Assembly: GCF_963678245.1 (NCBI RefSeq) | Contig: NZ_OY782767.1 | Location: 682,001 to 746,000 of the forward strand | Direction of reading: 5' to 3' | Length of the DNA stretch: 64,000 bases | Source: an uncultured Sunxiuqinia sp. | GTDB lineage: Bacteria > Bacteroidota > Bacteroidia > Bacteroidales > Prolixibacteraceae | Part shown: positions 27,572 through 36,333 of the stretch, one piece after another | How the letters are laid out: each line of letters begins with the position of its first letter | How positions within the stretch are numbered: position 1 is the stretch's first letter | Notes under the pieces: model-generated | Database searches by the model: none | What the model was told of the DNA's origin: nothing | The model's input: only the letters and a program-made list of their open reading frames with translations | Made by a program: the position numbers and the translations under genes

Positions 27572-29860
27572 TTAATATCCTTTTTTGTTAAACAATACAT
27601 ATCCAAAGCTAAAGACAACATAAAACTTAGTGTCTTCTTTCTCGAAATAATTGAGCGTTAAACTCACCGGACCAAGCCCGGTGTGGTAAACAACTCCCCC
27701 AAGTCCCATTAATTTCAAAGTCGAAAATCGATCAGGGTCATAAAAACCTTTGTAATTGTCGCCTTCGTTAATTCTACGGTAGGGCAAAAAAGCATAACCT
27801 TCAAGCCTTAAATGCATTTGATTGGTCAGATAAAAAACCGATTTTAAGCCGGCTGAAATATATTTGTTTGCGCGATATTTCTTTAAAAAAACGGTTTGAC
27901 TAAACGGTGTAGGTGCAAAAGTATTTGCTGCGAGCAGTGTCGCTGTGTAGTTGCTAAATACGTTTTTATTACTAAAAACTCCTTCGCCATATAGTCCCAG
28001 ACTGAAACGTCGCGAAAGCGAAAAGTAGTTATCATATTTCCCCTTTAAAGTAAGAAATTCGTGGTTGGCAATAAATCCTTGATTGAATGGAGAATTTGTG
28101 CCTGTTTTATACTTTTCTGTTCCTGTGGTATAGGTAATTCCTATTTTCGAAGAAATGCCCTCTGTGGCAAATTGCTTGTAGTTTTGTGAATTTTTTTCGA
28201 GTCCAATATTTGCCGAAAAAGCATCAAAGTTAGTTTGTTCAGCAATGTCATCTTTTTTTATTGATTCGTTGATGTAATAGGTGTCTGAAGCTACCGAATA
28301 ACTTGTTCCGAGAGTGAATTTCCCGTGCGTATTTATAGGCATCCCAATTTCAAACCGAACGTTATTTTCGTCTTGAATAACGAAGGGTGAACTAACATCT
28401 TCGAAAAAGAATTCGTTGCTGCTGGAGAAATAATCCCATCGGTTTAGGGAGAAATACCCGGACAGGTAGAATGGAGTTTTCGTTGGAAAATCAATTCTAC
28501 CACCAGTTTTTATTGAACTGTAAAAACGACCAAAATAGATATTGCTACTCAGGGTATAAGCTCGGTCATCAAAAAATAGGTAATCGAGAGTTAAGAATCC
28601 CTGATTGATTGGTTTTGTTGATACGTTCCCTCCAAATTTTATCTCCAGAGCCTTGGCTTTTTTTACTTTTAAATGGATGTCAAAATAGCCAGTTTCTTTG
28701 TTGTATATGGAAACCGGACGGATTGATCTTAACTGTGGGTCAGCGACCAACTTAAAATATTCTCTGCGTAGCTCATCTAATCCGATAACGTCGTTCTTGT
28801 GTTTTATGCTTTGGATAATGTATTTGCGCTGCATGGGATCAGAAACTCCTTCAACTTGTACGTTCTGAAATTTGAGCCTTGGTTTACGGATATTAAAAGC
28901 TGTCCTCTTACTTTCTAATTTCTGTTGCGAAACTCTTCTTTTTACCAGCATTTTAATGCTGTCCATTCGTGTTGTTGCCGTTTGGTAACCAGCTTTTTCG
29001 ATACTCAGTATTTTGCCAAAGTCCAATAAGTTTATATTTGAAAATTTTGTTTCAAGCAAGACGCCTCTGCCTGGCGGTATGTAATAGTCCGTTTTTTGCA
29101 TGATCAAATTTTCCAACTGAGCCATCACATCATCTTCATTAGGGCGGCGTGCATTATTGGCTACTTTGTGACCAATGATGATGTCAGGATTAAACGTTTC
29201 GATAGTGTTTTTTACGGGAAAATTATTGACAATTCCACCGTCAAAAGCTAATGCTCCATCAATTAGAATGGGCTTGAAATATAAAGGGAATGTCATTGAA
29301 GCACGAACAGCTTCTCCTAAGTCTCCACCTCGCAGCTCAATTTCTTTATTTTCATATACATCGGTTGCAATGCAGAGGAAAGGAACCATTAGGTTATCAA
29401 AATTGTAGTCGCAAACAGCATTGGTCGATGAAAATAATTCCATAAATGCAAAGTCCATTTGTTCTTCGGGAATTATGTTGGTAGGAAGCAGGAGTTTTAA
29501 TTTATCGTCTGTTCTTTGCAAATCCAAATTTAACCATGATGGACTCTCCTCCAGTTTGCGAAAGAAGTATCGGTATTCTTCCTGTATTTTTCCTGTCGAC
29601 CAAAATTTGAATTTATCAGAAAGAAAAAGCTTTTCCATTTCTTCGGGCGAGTATCCGGCGGCATATAAACCAGCAACAATTGCACCCATGGACGTACCTG
29701 CTATATAGTCGATAGGAATATTATTTTCTTCCAGAGCCTTAATAACACCAATATGCGCTAGCCCTTTTGCGCCACCACCACTTAGTACTAATCCAACTGT
29801 TTGTGCATTCGTTAGCTGAATGACCGAAAATAGGCAGAGAATGGTGAAAATCTGTTTCAT
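27572..29860 (-). CDS. Patatin-like phospholipase fused to POTRA/BamA-type outer-membrane barrel
   Basis: 762 residues with signal peptide (1-19). The patatin domain, about 21-320, has the glycine-rich oxyanion loop GGGAKGLAH (28-36), the nucleophile GTSMG (55-59, Ser57) and the catalytic Asp in FDGGIVNNFP near 205. A POTRA-like linker follows (about 335-420; FQNVQVEGVSDPMQRKYI), then a membrane beta-barrel of the surface-antigen/BamA type to the C-terminus (last strand YVVFSFGYVLFNKKGY). This is the PlpD/type Vd-like design, common in Bacteroidota. Patatin lipases cut acyl chains from phospholipids; the domain would lie in the periplasm or be exposed, depending on barrel topology. Convergent with the helical-repeat gene, with 15 bases between them. 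Confidence 0.88.
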   Translation of the reverse strand: MKQIFTILCLFSVIQLTNAQTVGLVLSGGGAKGLAHIGVIKALEENNIPIDYIAGTSMGAIVAGLYAAGYSPEEMEKLFLSDKFKFWSTGKIQEEYRYFFRKLEESPSWLNLDLQRTDDKLKLLLPTNIIPEEQMDFAFMELFSSTNAVCDYNFDNLMVPFLCIATDVYENKEIELRGGDLGEAVRASMTFPLYFKPILIDGALAFDGGIVNNFPVKNTIETFNPDIIIGHKVANNARRPNEDDVMAQLENLIMQKTDYYIPPGRGVLLETKFSNINLLDFGKILSIEKAGYQTATTRMDSIKMLVKRRVSQQKLESKRTAFNIRKPRLKFQNVQVEGVSDPMQRKYIIQSIKHKNDVIGLDELRREYFKLVADPQLRSIRPVSIYNKETGYFDIHLKVKKAKALEIKFGGNVSTKPINQGFLTLDYLFFDDRAYTLSSNIYFGRFYSSIKTGGRIDFPTKTPFYLSGYFSLNRWDYFSSSNEFFFEDVSSPFVIQDENNVRFEIGMPINTHGKFTLGTSYSVASDTYYINESIKKDDIAEQTNFDAFSANIGLEKNSQNYKQFATEGISSKIGITYTTGTEKYKTGTNSPFNQGFIANHEFLTLKGKYDNYFSLSRRFSLGLYGEGVFSNKNVFSNYTATLLAANTFAPTPFSQTVFLKKYRANKYISAGLKSVFYLTNQMHLRLEGYAFLPYRRINEGDNYKGFYDPDRFSTLKLMGLGGVVYHTGLGPVSLTLNYFEKEDTKFYVVFSFGYVLFNKKGY

Positions 29861-29951
29861 GACATTATTGGACTGAGACTAGAAGTCTTAAGGAACTTCG
29901 AATTTAAAAAAAACAAATGCTAATTAAAAGACTTGTTTCTTTAAATCATTA

Positions 29952-30875
29952 TTATGAATCGGTTTTCATTTTTATCGACTGAAATCCTTCACCTAAGATT
30001 TCGCGGGTGTCCATTACTGTTATAAATGCATTAGGGTCTATTTGGCTGATGTATTGTTCCAGGATGGCTACTTCGCGCCGGCTTACTACAGTGTAAATGA
30101 TGTTTTTATCTTCGCCGCTGTACATTCCTGTTCCCTTTAAATAGGTGCCTCCTCGCTCTATGTCAACCAATATTTTATTTTTAATTTCTTCATGTTTGTC
30201 CGAAATGATCAAGAGGGCCTTATTGTAATTTGAGCCTTCAAGTATGAAGTCAATTGCCCTGCCGGTTATGTAAATAGCAAGCCACGAATAAAGAGGGATT
30301 TGCCATTCGCGGAAGGCTATTAGTCCCAGTAGCACAATTATCGAATCGACATAAATCATCAATTGCCCAAGTTGTAAGCTGGTATACTTGGCAATAATCA
30401 TAGCAATAATATCCGATCCTCCTGATGTTGCTCTGGACTTAAAAATTAGTCCCAGTCCAACACCGAGCAACACGCCCCCAAATACACAAGAGAGCAACAC
30501 GTCTTGGACAAGAGGAGCATCGCCAACTTCTCTGAAATATGTTATCATGTCCATAAAAACAGAGGTGAGAACAAAGCCAATTATTGTTTTCACCCCAAAG
30601 CGAGGACCTAAAATCTTAATTCCTGCGATGGTCAGCGGGACATTGACTATTAAGCCAAATAATCCTATTGGAAATCCTTTAGGCCAAAATGGAAATAGTC
30701 CTTCCGTTAGGTAATGTACAACAATGGCAATACCGTACACGCCACCCGGTACAATTTTATGTGGAGTCATAAAATAAACAAACCCTACTGCAACTAAAAG
30801 TGCTCCGATTGTAATAAACGTGTATTCCTTAAACCATTTCAGGGTAAATAATTTTTCTTTCTGTAAAAATGCCAT
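29952..30875 (-). CDS. YitT family membrane protein (DUF161 plus DUF2179)
   Basis: 307 residues. Five to six transmembrane helices over residues about 17-215, with family signatures MTPHKIVPGGVYGIAIVVHY and the SRATSGGSDIIAMIIAKY block. A cytoplasmic DUF2179 domain follows (about 225-300; VVSRREVAILEQYISQIDPN, ending in an MDTREILGEGF motif). Transport has been suggested for the family but the substrate is unknown. Single gene. Confidence 0.88.
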   Translation of the reverse strand: MAFLQKEKLFTLKWFKEYTFITIGALLVAVGFVYFMTPHKIVPGGVYGIAIVVHYLTEGLFPFWPKGFPIGLFGLIVNVPLTIAGIKILGPRFGVKTIIGFVLTSVFMDMITYFREVGDAPLVQDVLLSCVFGGVLLGVGLGLIFKSRATSGGSDIIAMIIAKYTSLQLGQLMIYVDSIIVLLGLIAFREWQIPLYSWLAIYITGRAIDFILEGSNYNKALLIISDKHEEIKNKILVDIERGGTYLKGTGMYSGEDKNIIYTVVSRREVAILEQYISQIDPNAFITVMDTREILGEGFQSIKMKTDS

Positions 30876-30997
30876 GCTGAACTATTTTAATTTCAAAATA
30901 ACGAGTTGGAGAGCTAATAAGCTGTGATATTTATCAACAAATATAAAATCCACTGAATTAATTTCTTCTTTGTTGGAGTTGCAAAAAAAGGCAAAAA

Positions 30998-31024
30998 AAA
31001 AGGCCTTCGATTCGAAGGCCTTTT
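30998..31024 (-). terminator. Terminator of rplS
   Basis: GGCCTTCGA (31002-31010), one base, TCGAAGGCC (31012-31020), flanked by A and T runs on both sides. Strong on the minus strand, where it is followed by TTTTTTTT. Confidence 0.88.
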
Positions 31025-31043
31025 CTTATAATGAGGTCTGATT

Positions 31044-31391
31044 TTAGAATCTTTTTTCTTTGATTCGGGCTTTTTTACCGGTACGTTCACGTTGGTAAAA
31101 GATACGTGCGCGACGTACACTACCAGTTTTGTTAACGTCAATACCTTCAATAAATGGAGAGGTCATCGGGAAAATACGCTCAACGCCAATGTTCCCAGAC
31201 ATTTTACGTACTGTGAATGTCTTGTTTGTTCCGGCACCTTTTACCTGAATAACTACACCACGGAAGTCCTGAATACGCTCTTTGCTTCCCTCTCTAATTT
31301 TGTAGTGTACAGTAATGGTGTCACCGGCGCTAAATTTGGGGAGGTTGTTTACAACCTCAAAAGCTTGTTCGGCTACTTTAATTAAATCCAT
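31044..31391 (-). CDS. rplS: 50S ribosomal protein bL19
   Basis: 115 residues, normal length. Diagnostic segments: FSAGDTITVHYKIREGSKERIQ, FRGVVIQVKG, FTVRKMSGNIGVERIFP, and the basic C-terminus RRARIFYQRERTGKKARIKEKRF. In this genome it is separated from trmD/rimM/rpsP, with which it is often grouped. It has its own well-formed promoter, a leader hairpin and a terminator, so it is a monocistronic, probably autonomously regulated ribosomal gene. Confidence 0.97.
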   Translation of the reverse strand: MDLIKVAEQAFEVVNNLPKFSAGDTITVHYKIREGSKERIQDFRGVVIQVKGAGTNKTFTVRKMSGNIGVERIFPMTSPFIEGIDVNKTGSVRRARIFYQRERTGKKARIKEKRF

Positions 31392-31407
31392 CGTTTTTAA
31401 GTTTTAC

Positions 31408-31440
31408 GCAATATTACACAGCTACAGTGTAAGAGATTGC
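31408..31440 (-). promoter_or_regulatory. Leader hairpin of rplS, possible autoregulatory r-protein leader
   Basis: In the short 5' leader, GCAAT (31408-31412) pairs with ATTGC (31436-31440) and TTACAC (31414-31419) with GTGTAA (31427-31432), leaving a 7-base loop and a small asymmetric internal loop. The fold lies between the promoter and the start codon. Many ribosomal-protein genes have such leaders bound by their own product; that role is inference here. Confidence 0.5.
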
Positions 31441-31451
31441 TGAATTTGGCG

Positions 31452-31481
31452 CAAAATTAGCATTATTTATTGGCGAACAAA
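31452..31481 (-). promoter_or_regulatory. rplS promoter, full -33/-7 pair
   Basis: On the minus strand TTTG (31478-31481), 18 bases, then TAATTTTG (31452-31459). Both boxes match the Bacteroidota consensus exactly with normal spacing, the best promoter in the window. Confidence 0.75.
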
Positions 31482-31498
31482 ACTATTTATCTCTTTTT

Positions 31499-33181
31499 TT
31501 AGTGTCCGGCACCGCCAATTACTTTAAAATGATTCCCTGTACTTTTTGTAATCGCCTTGTACCACCATTCAGGGTATCCGGGTTGGTCTGGAAATGCAGG
31601 GAGTCCGTGTTCATTTGTTTCGAATTTTCCATTCTTCTCTTTTTTGATGTTCCCATCAATATATTTTACAAGCAGGTAATGATAGAGGTCGCGCCAGTCG
31701 TCTGTCATATTATTGGCTTCGTTAATCGAATATTCGGTTAAAAATGCACGAGCTTTTTCTGCTCCTTCTGTTTCATAAAGCATTTTTGCTGCTTGATCTA
31801 TGGCAGGAGTGTAAGCTATAAATTTCCCTTCAATTTCAGATTGTAGTTCTCTGACATGTTCAATCATGGAGTCGTAACGCAGGTAGGTAAAGTTAGATAC
31901 CGTATTGAAAACCCAAAAAGCAGAAGTTTCAGAGTAAGTAAGCAGATCTCCATTACCAACTGCAAAACATTCCGGCGTTTCTGTTATGCCACAGTACATC
32001 GGTGCATAGCAGGTACTGTAGGTGTCGTCTACTCCAAACCAAAGAATTCCACCAATCGGATTTGGAAGCCACGAACGACTCTGCGAGACGAATGAAAATC
32101 CGGTTTGCTGTGTCGATACAGCGCGCTCATTGCAATATTCAACCGAATCAACTTCCCAGGTTAGTCCGCGCCAGCGATATGGCAATTTATAGGGACCTGC
32201 GCCAATGTCTTGAGTCATGTCCAGCTCGGTACCTTCAAAATGATCTCGCATCATTTCCATTACATCTTTCACGCTAAGTTTTTCATCTGGTTTTATCCAC
32301 AATGGTAAACGGTTTGAAGCGTAATTGGCAATGGTATCGTGCTCAATTATTCCTTTTGCATAATCCGTGTATTTATCCATGCCTGAAGTCACCTGGTTGA
32401 ACCCTGCCCATACACGAGCTTCGCAAAAACGAGCTCCACCAAAGTCAATCGGAGCATAAACATCTGAAAAACTAAAGTCTTTATTTTTGCCATCAAACCA
32501 TCCTTTTTCGCGGGCAAAAGAAATAACATCTTTGGAGTACATGCAATTTTGGGTGTCATTCAATGGGAAGTTTGTGATGCGAGCCTGGTTAGCATGTCCG
32601 CTAATATATCCATCGGGTATTCGACGGGCTACCCATACCGCACCTTTTTCGCCTTCTCCTTTACCAATCATTTCCATTATCCAGACTTCATTAGGATCGG
32701 AAATTGAAAAAGATTCTCCGCTGCTATAATATCCAAATTGATCGACCAATTCGGTCATGACCTTGATAGCTTCACGTGCACTTTTTGAACGCTGAAGAGC
32801 CACATACATCAGGCTGCCGTAATCCATAATAGCATCAGACTGGTGGTGTAATTCTTCCCTGCCTCCATAGGTGGTTTCACCAATAGCAACCTGGAATTCG
32901 TTCATATTACCAACCACACTGTAGGTATGTTCAACTTCGGGGATAACACCCAGAAATTTTCCGGTATCCCACTCGTAGATATTTCTGGTAGCCCCTTCCG
33001 GATGATCAGCTGCCGGAAAGTAATATAACTCACCAAACAAGGTGTGAGAGTCTGCCGCGTAGGTAATCATGGTCGATCCATCGGTCGACGCACCTTTAGT
33101 GACTAAGAAATTTGTACAAGCCCAGCTATATGCTGAACCAATGAAAACGAGTAAAGCAATTAAACTTGTCCTTTTTATCAT
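31499..33181 (-). CDS. Exported C69-family dipeptidase
   Basis: 560 residues. A signal peptide ends at SWA, exposing Cys22 (CTNFLVTKGASTDGST), the expected N-terminal nucleophile of C69 (Ntn-fold) dipeptidases. Other family features: MITYAADSHTLFG, GMNEFQVAIGETTYGG-type block and SAREAIKVMTELVDQFGYYSSGESFS. It cleaves dipeptides, some members releasing D-Ala or acting on broad substrates; specificity is not readable. Periplasmic or secreted. Codon use is like its neighbours. Confidence 0.9.
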   Translation of the reverse strand: MIKRTSLIALLVFIGSAYSWACTNFLVTKGASTDGSTMITYAADSHTLFGELYYFPAADHPEGATRNIYEWDTGKFLGVIPEVEHTYSVVGNMNEFQVAIGETTYGGREELHHQSDAIMDYGSLMYVALQRSKSAREAIKVMTELVDQFGYYSSGESFSISDPNEVWIMEMIGKGEGEKGAVWVARRIPDGYISGHANQARITNFPLNDTQNCMYSKDVISFAREKGWFDGKNKDFSFSDVYAPIDFGGARFCEARVWAGFNQVTSGMDKYTDYAKGIIEHDTIANYASNRLPLWIKPDEKLSVKDVMEMMRDHFEGTELDMTQDIGAGPYKLPYRWRGLTWEVDSVEYCNERAVSTQQTGFSFVSQSRSWLPNPIGGILWFGVDDTYSTCYAPMYCGITETPECFAVGNGDLLTYSETSAFWVFNTVSNFTYLRYDSMIEHVRELQSEIEGKFIAYTPAIDQAAKMLYETEGAEKARAFLTEYSINEANNMTDDWRDLYHYLLVKYIDGNIKKEKNGKFETNEHGLPAFPDQPGYPEWWYKAITKSTGNHFKVIGGAGH

Positions 33182-33597
33182 TCTTTTATTTTTTATAATC
33201 TGGTTGATATTCTATGTAAAAGGCTTCAAAAATGTAAAAAAATAACCGAACAGGAAATGAGATTATTCAAATATTCAACAATCATCATTTTGAAAAAGCC
33301 GTTTGAAACAAAAAGCCTACTTCTTTTAATTATGATTTATAAAACTATCATTTCTTATGGGAGTCTGCTAAATTAATCCCAAATTTATAGTTTTAAAGGA
33401 AACGAAGAAAATCACAAGAGGTAAAGCTCCGTATTTTTAAAGTTATTTTGAAATTGTTACATACTAAACGAGCATATAATAATTTTCACACACATACAGC
33501 TGGATTATTAAATGAGTTCTATCGAATGAGCTTGCAAATTCTATAAAATAAACGATAGGATTATAAAGGCCTTTTAAAATTTAAAATTATAAATGAG
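33182..33597. other. 416-bp AT-rich intergenic region without recognised genes
   Basis: Both flanking genes point outwards, so it should hold two promoters. I found no exact -33/-7 pair, no tRNA-like or riboswitch-like fold and no open frame of interest. Confidence 0.4.
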
Positions 33598-34332
33598 ATG
33601 AAATACAAAGCTTTTCATAAAATGTCATATGGAATGTATCTGGTAGCCTCAGAGTTAGACGGTGAAAAATCAGGATACATTGCAAATACAGCTTTTCAGG
33701 TTACTAATTCGCCGGAGCAAGTCGCAATTTCGTGCCATAAGGACAATCTCACAACTGATGTGATTCGAAAGGCAGGTGCTTTTTCTGTTTCAATATTAAA
33801 AAAGGAACTGAACGTGAAGTTGATCGGTGAGTTTGGGTTTAACTCGGGTGACACTGTGGATAAGTTTAAAGATGTAGAGATAAAAACGGCTCAAACAGGA
33901 ATGCCAATTGTAATTAATGAGAGTGTGGCATGGTTAGATTGTAAAGTAACTCATACTGTTGATATTGGTTCGCACTGGATGATTATTGGCGAAGTTGTTG
34001 ACAGTGATGTGGTGCTGGATGAAGAGCCCTTGACTTATGCTTATTATCGAGAAAAATATAAAATGTATTCACCCAAAAACTCACCAACATATATTGAGCA
34101 GGATACGCTAAAAAAAGAGGAAGAAGAGAGTAAAACTGAAGAATCAGGGGAAAATGCGGAACAGGGTGACGACGCTTCTCCACATGTTTGTGTTATTTGT
34201 GGTTATACTTACGATCCTGAGGTTGGCGATCCAACGATGGGAATTGAACCAGGTACTCTGTTTGAAGATTTACCGGATGATTATAAGTGTCCAATCTGTA
34301 ATGCGCCGAAAGACTATTTCAAAAAAGCTTAG
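33598..34332 (+). CDS. Flavoredoxin/flavin reductase-rubredoxin fusion protein
   Basis: 244 residues in two parts. Residues 1-160 form a flavin-reductase-like FMN-binding domain ([55 protein letters not shown]). An acidic Lys/Glu linker (about 163-190) leads to a complete rubredoxin (about 191-244) with both Cys pairs, [15 protein letters not shown] and [11 protein letters not shown], which bind one iron. This is the layout of high-molecular-weight rubredoxins, which feed electrons to O2- or NO-reducing flavodiiron proteins in anaerobes. It suggests anaerobic or microaerobic life; the partner is not in this window. Confidence 0.92.
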   Translation: MKYKAFHKMSYGMYLVASELDGEKSGYIANTAFQVTNSPEQVAISCHKDNLTTDVIRKAGAFSVSILKKELNVKLIGEFGFNSGDTVDKFKDVEIKTAQTGMPIVINESVAWLDCKVTHTVDIGSHWMIIGEVVDSDVVLDEEPLTYAYYREKYKMYSPKNSPTYIEQDTLKKEEEESKTEESGENAEQGDDASPHVCVICGYTYDPEVGDPTMGIEPGTLFEDLPDDYKCPICNAPKDYFKKA

Positions 34333-34346
34333 TCTTTGTTAATGGA

Positions 34347-34514
34347 TTACATTTGGGCAGCGCCAATAGCCCAATCAGGATACTCGAAGAGATCGATTGA
34401 CAATACTTAAGTTCCTTAAAATATTGTTAATACAGCTATTAAAATGATGGCGATGATGTTCAGGAGAAATCCGGTTTTCATCATTTCTATCATGGATAAA
34501 TTACATGTGCCAAC
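34347..34514 (-). pseudogene. Decayed 3' end of an SLC13/DASS-type anion permease
   Basis: Translation of the minus strand gives NLSMIEMMKTGFLLNII, then AIILIAVLTIF, a stop, GT, a second stop, then VLSIDLFEYPDWAIGAAQM and a final stop. The order (Gly-rich loop, MMKxGF, hydrophobic last helix, short tail ending PDWA) fits the C-terminus of sodium/dicarboxylate symporters of the SLC13 family. Upstream of about 34514 the similarity stops, so only about 50 codons remain. The two internal stops mean it is not functional. Assignment is from memory of the family pattern and needs a translated search. Confidence 0.55.
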
Positions 34515-34587
34515 AGTCGTTCAAGTCAAATTACTTAACTTAACGTTGAACGATTTTTATTCGTTGTTGTTCAAGCTGAATTTGGGC

Positions 34588-34628
34588 AAGAAAAAGTCCC
34601 ATTCTTAAAAGAATGGGACTTTTTCTTG
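34588..34628 (-). terminator. Terminator of guaB
   Basis: GAAAAAGTCCCATTCTT (34590-34606), AA loop, AAGAATGGGACTTTTTC (34609-34625): a 17-bp perfect stem with an embedded A/T tract, immediately after the guaB stop. Confidence 0.9.
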
Positions 34629-34643
34629 AGGTGTGTTTTTATA

Positions 34644-36140
34644 TTACATGTTGGTATCTTTTAAAATAACATCGTGTGCACCGCCTTCAACAATACTGGT
34701 AGCCGAAACCAGTGTAATTTTAGCCTCGTCTTTTAGTTGTTGAATAGAGATTGACCCACAGCTGCACATGGTTGATTTCATTTTCCCTATAGTAATATCC
34801 AAATTGTCTTTCAACTTGCCAGCGTAAGGAACATAACTATCAACACCTTCTTCGAACTTTAGTCCGGTGCTTCCACCCATGTCGTAACGTTGCCAGTTAC
34901 GTGCACGGTTCGATCCTTCTCCCCAATACTCTTTTACGTAACGATTATTTACCATCATTTTACGAGTAGGACTTTCATCAAAACGTGCAAAATAACGTCC
35001 CATCATCAGGAAGTCGGCACCCATAGCCAATGCCAATACCATGTGGTAATCCTGTACAATACCACCATCAGAACAGATTGGGATGTATGTACCAGTTTTT
35101 TTGAAGTATTCATCGCGTGCTGCTGCCACTTCAATGATTGAGGTGGCTTGACCACGACCAATTCCTTTTTGCTCGCGGGTGATACAAATAGAACCACCTC
35201 CAATACCAACTTTAATGAAATCGGCGCCAGCTTCAGCTAAAAAAAGGAATCCTTCTTTGTCAACGACATTACCAGCTCCAATTTTTACATTGCCATTGAA
35301 TTCTTGTTTAACCCATTCCACTGTTTCGCGTTGCCAAGATGAAAAGCCGTCTGATGAATCAACACATAATACGTCGGCTCCTGCGGCAACCAATTCCGGA
35401 ACACGTTCTTTATAGTCGCGGCTGTTAATGCCGGCTCCAACCATTAGCTTTTTATTTCCATCCGACAGTTCGTTCGGGTGTTCTTTATGGCTTTCGTAAT
35501 CTTTTCTGAAAACGAAATATTGTAGGTTTTGATTTTTATCGACGATTGGGAGACTGTTTAATTTGTTGTCCCAAATAATGTCGTTAGCCTCATTCAATGC
35601 AATTCCGAGTTCCCCTTTGATGATTTTATCATAAGGGGTCATGAAGTCTTTTACTTTCTTATCCAGCGAATCACGGCTGACACGGTAGTCACGTCCGGTA
35701 ACAATACCTAATAATTTCCCATTGGCAGTTCCGTCTGCAGTAATCCCCACGGTTGAATGCCCTGTTTTTTCAATCAATTCAATTACATCGGCTAAGGTGT
35801 CCTCAGGTGTTAAGTTCGAATCGCTTTCAACAAAGCCAGACTTGAATTTTTTTACTTTACGCACCATTTCGGCTTGCGTTTCGATTGGCTGCGATCCAAA
35901 GATAAAAGATAATCCGCCATTTCGAGCCAAGGCAATTGCCATATTATGATCGGAAACCGATTGCATGATTGCCGAAACAAACGGAACATTTAATTCCATA
36001 CTAGGCTTTTCGCCTTTTTTAAAGCTTACCAATGGAGCTTTTAACGAAACGTTGTCAGGTACACAGTCCTTGTCGGTTAGACCGGGAATCAGCAAATATT
36101 CGCTAAAGGTTCTTGAGACTTCATTTGAGTACTTCGCCAT
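34644..36140 (-). CDS. guaB: Inosine-5'-monophosphate dehydrogenase
   Basis: Oxidises IMP to XMP, the rate-limiting step to GMP. 498 residues with a TIM barrel interrupted by a CBS pair at about 100-215 ([33 protein letters not shown]). The catalytic loop [20 protein letters not shown] carries the active-site Cys near residue 321, and [20 protein letters not shown] binds IMP phosphate. The start lies 32 bases downstream of a TAGTTTTG promoter box. It ends in a strong terminator, so it is a single-gene unit on the same strand as, but separate from, gnd. Confidence 0.94.
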   Translation of the reverse strand: MAKYSNEVSRTFSEYLLIPGLTDKDCVPDNVSLKAPLVSFKKGEKPSMELNVPFVSAIMQSVSDHNMAIALARNGGLSFIFGSQPIETQAEMVRKVKKFKSGFVESDSNLTPEDTLADVIELIEKTGHSTVGITADGTANGKLLGIVTGRDYRVSRDSLDKKVKDFMTPYDKIIKGELGIALNEANDIIWDNKLNSLPIVDKNQNLQYFVFRKDYESHKEHPNELSDGNKKLMVGAGINSRDYKERVPELVAAGADVLCVDSSDGFSSWQRETVEWVKQEFNGNVKIGAGNVVDKEGFLFLAEAGADFIKVGIGGGSICITREQKGIGRGQATSIIEVAAARDEYFKKTGTYIPICSDGGIVQDYHMVLALAMGADFLMMGRYFARFDESPTRKMMVNNRYVKEYWGEGSNRARNWQRYDMGGSTGLKFEEGVDSYVPYAGKLKDNLDITIGKMKSTMCSCGSISIQQLKDEAKITLVSATSIVEGGAHDVILKDTNM

Positions 36141-36171
36141 AATATATCAGCTTTTGGATTGAAAAATTGCG

Positions 36172-36179
36172 CAAAACTA
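36172..36179 (-). promoter_or_regulatory. -7 promoter box for guaB
   Basis: On the minus strand TAGTTTTG matches TAnnTTTG; no clear -33 TTTG. Confidence 0.5.
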
Positions 36180-36253
36180 CAATATTTTTAGAAAGTTTTG
36201 GTGGTTTTGGTTTAAAAAGAATGAATATTTATATTCACATCTGACCGGAAGTG

Positions 36254-36289
36254 CAAGAAGCTACTTTCCTTATAGGAAGCAGCTTCTTG
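36254..36289. terminator. Hairpin after gnd, probable end of the minus-strand hexuronate arm
   Basis: CAAGAAGCTACTTTCC (36254-36269) pairs with GGAAGCAGCTTCTTG (36275-36289) with one mismatch. There is no good T-run on the minus strand, so termination could be partial or factor-dependent. It lies 45 bases past the gnd stop. Confidence 0.5.
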
Positions 36290-36333
36290 AGTATAAATTA
36301 TAGAATTGATCTATTGCTCTATTTTGAGCATGC

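Noticed and set aside
30914-31150. 78-codon basic minus-strand frame overlapping rplS
   Set aside because: Out-of-frame reading of the L19 C-terminus and its terminator.
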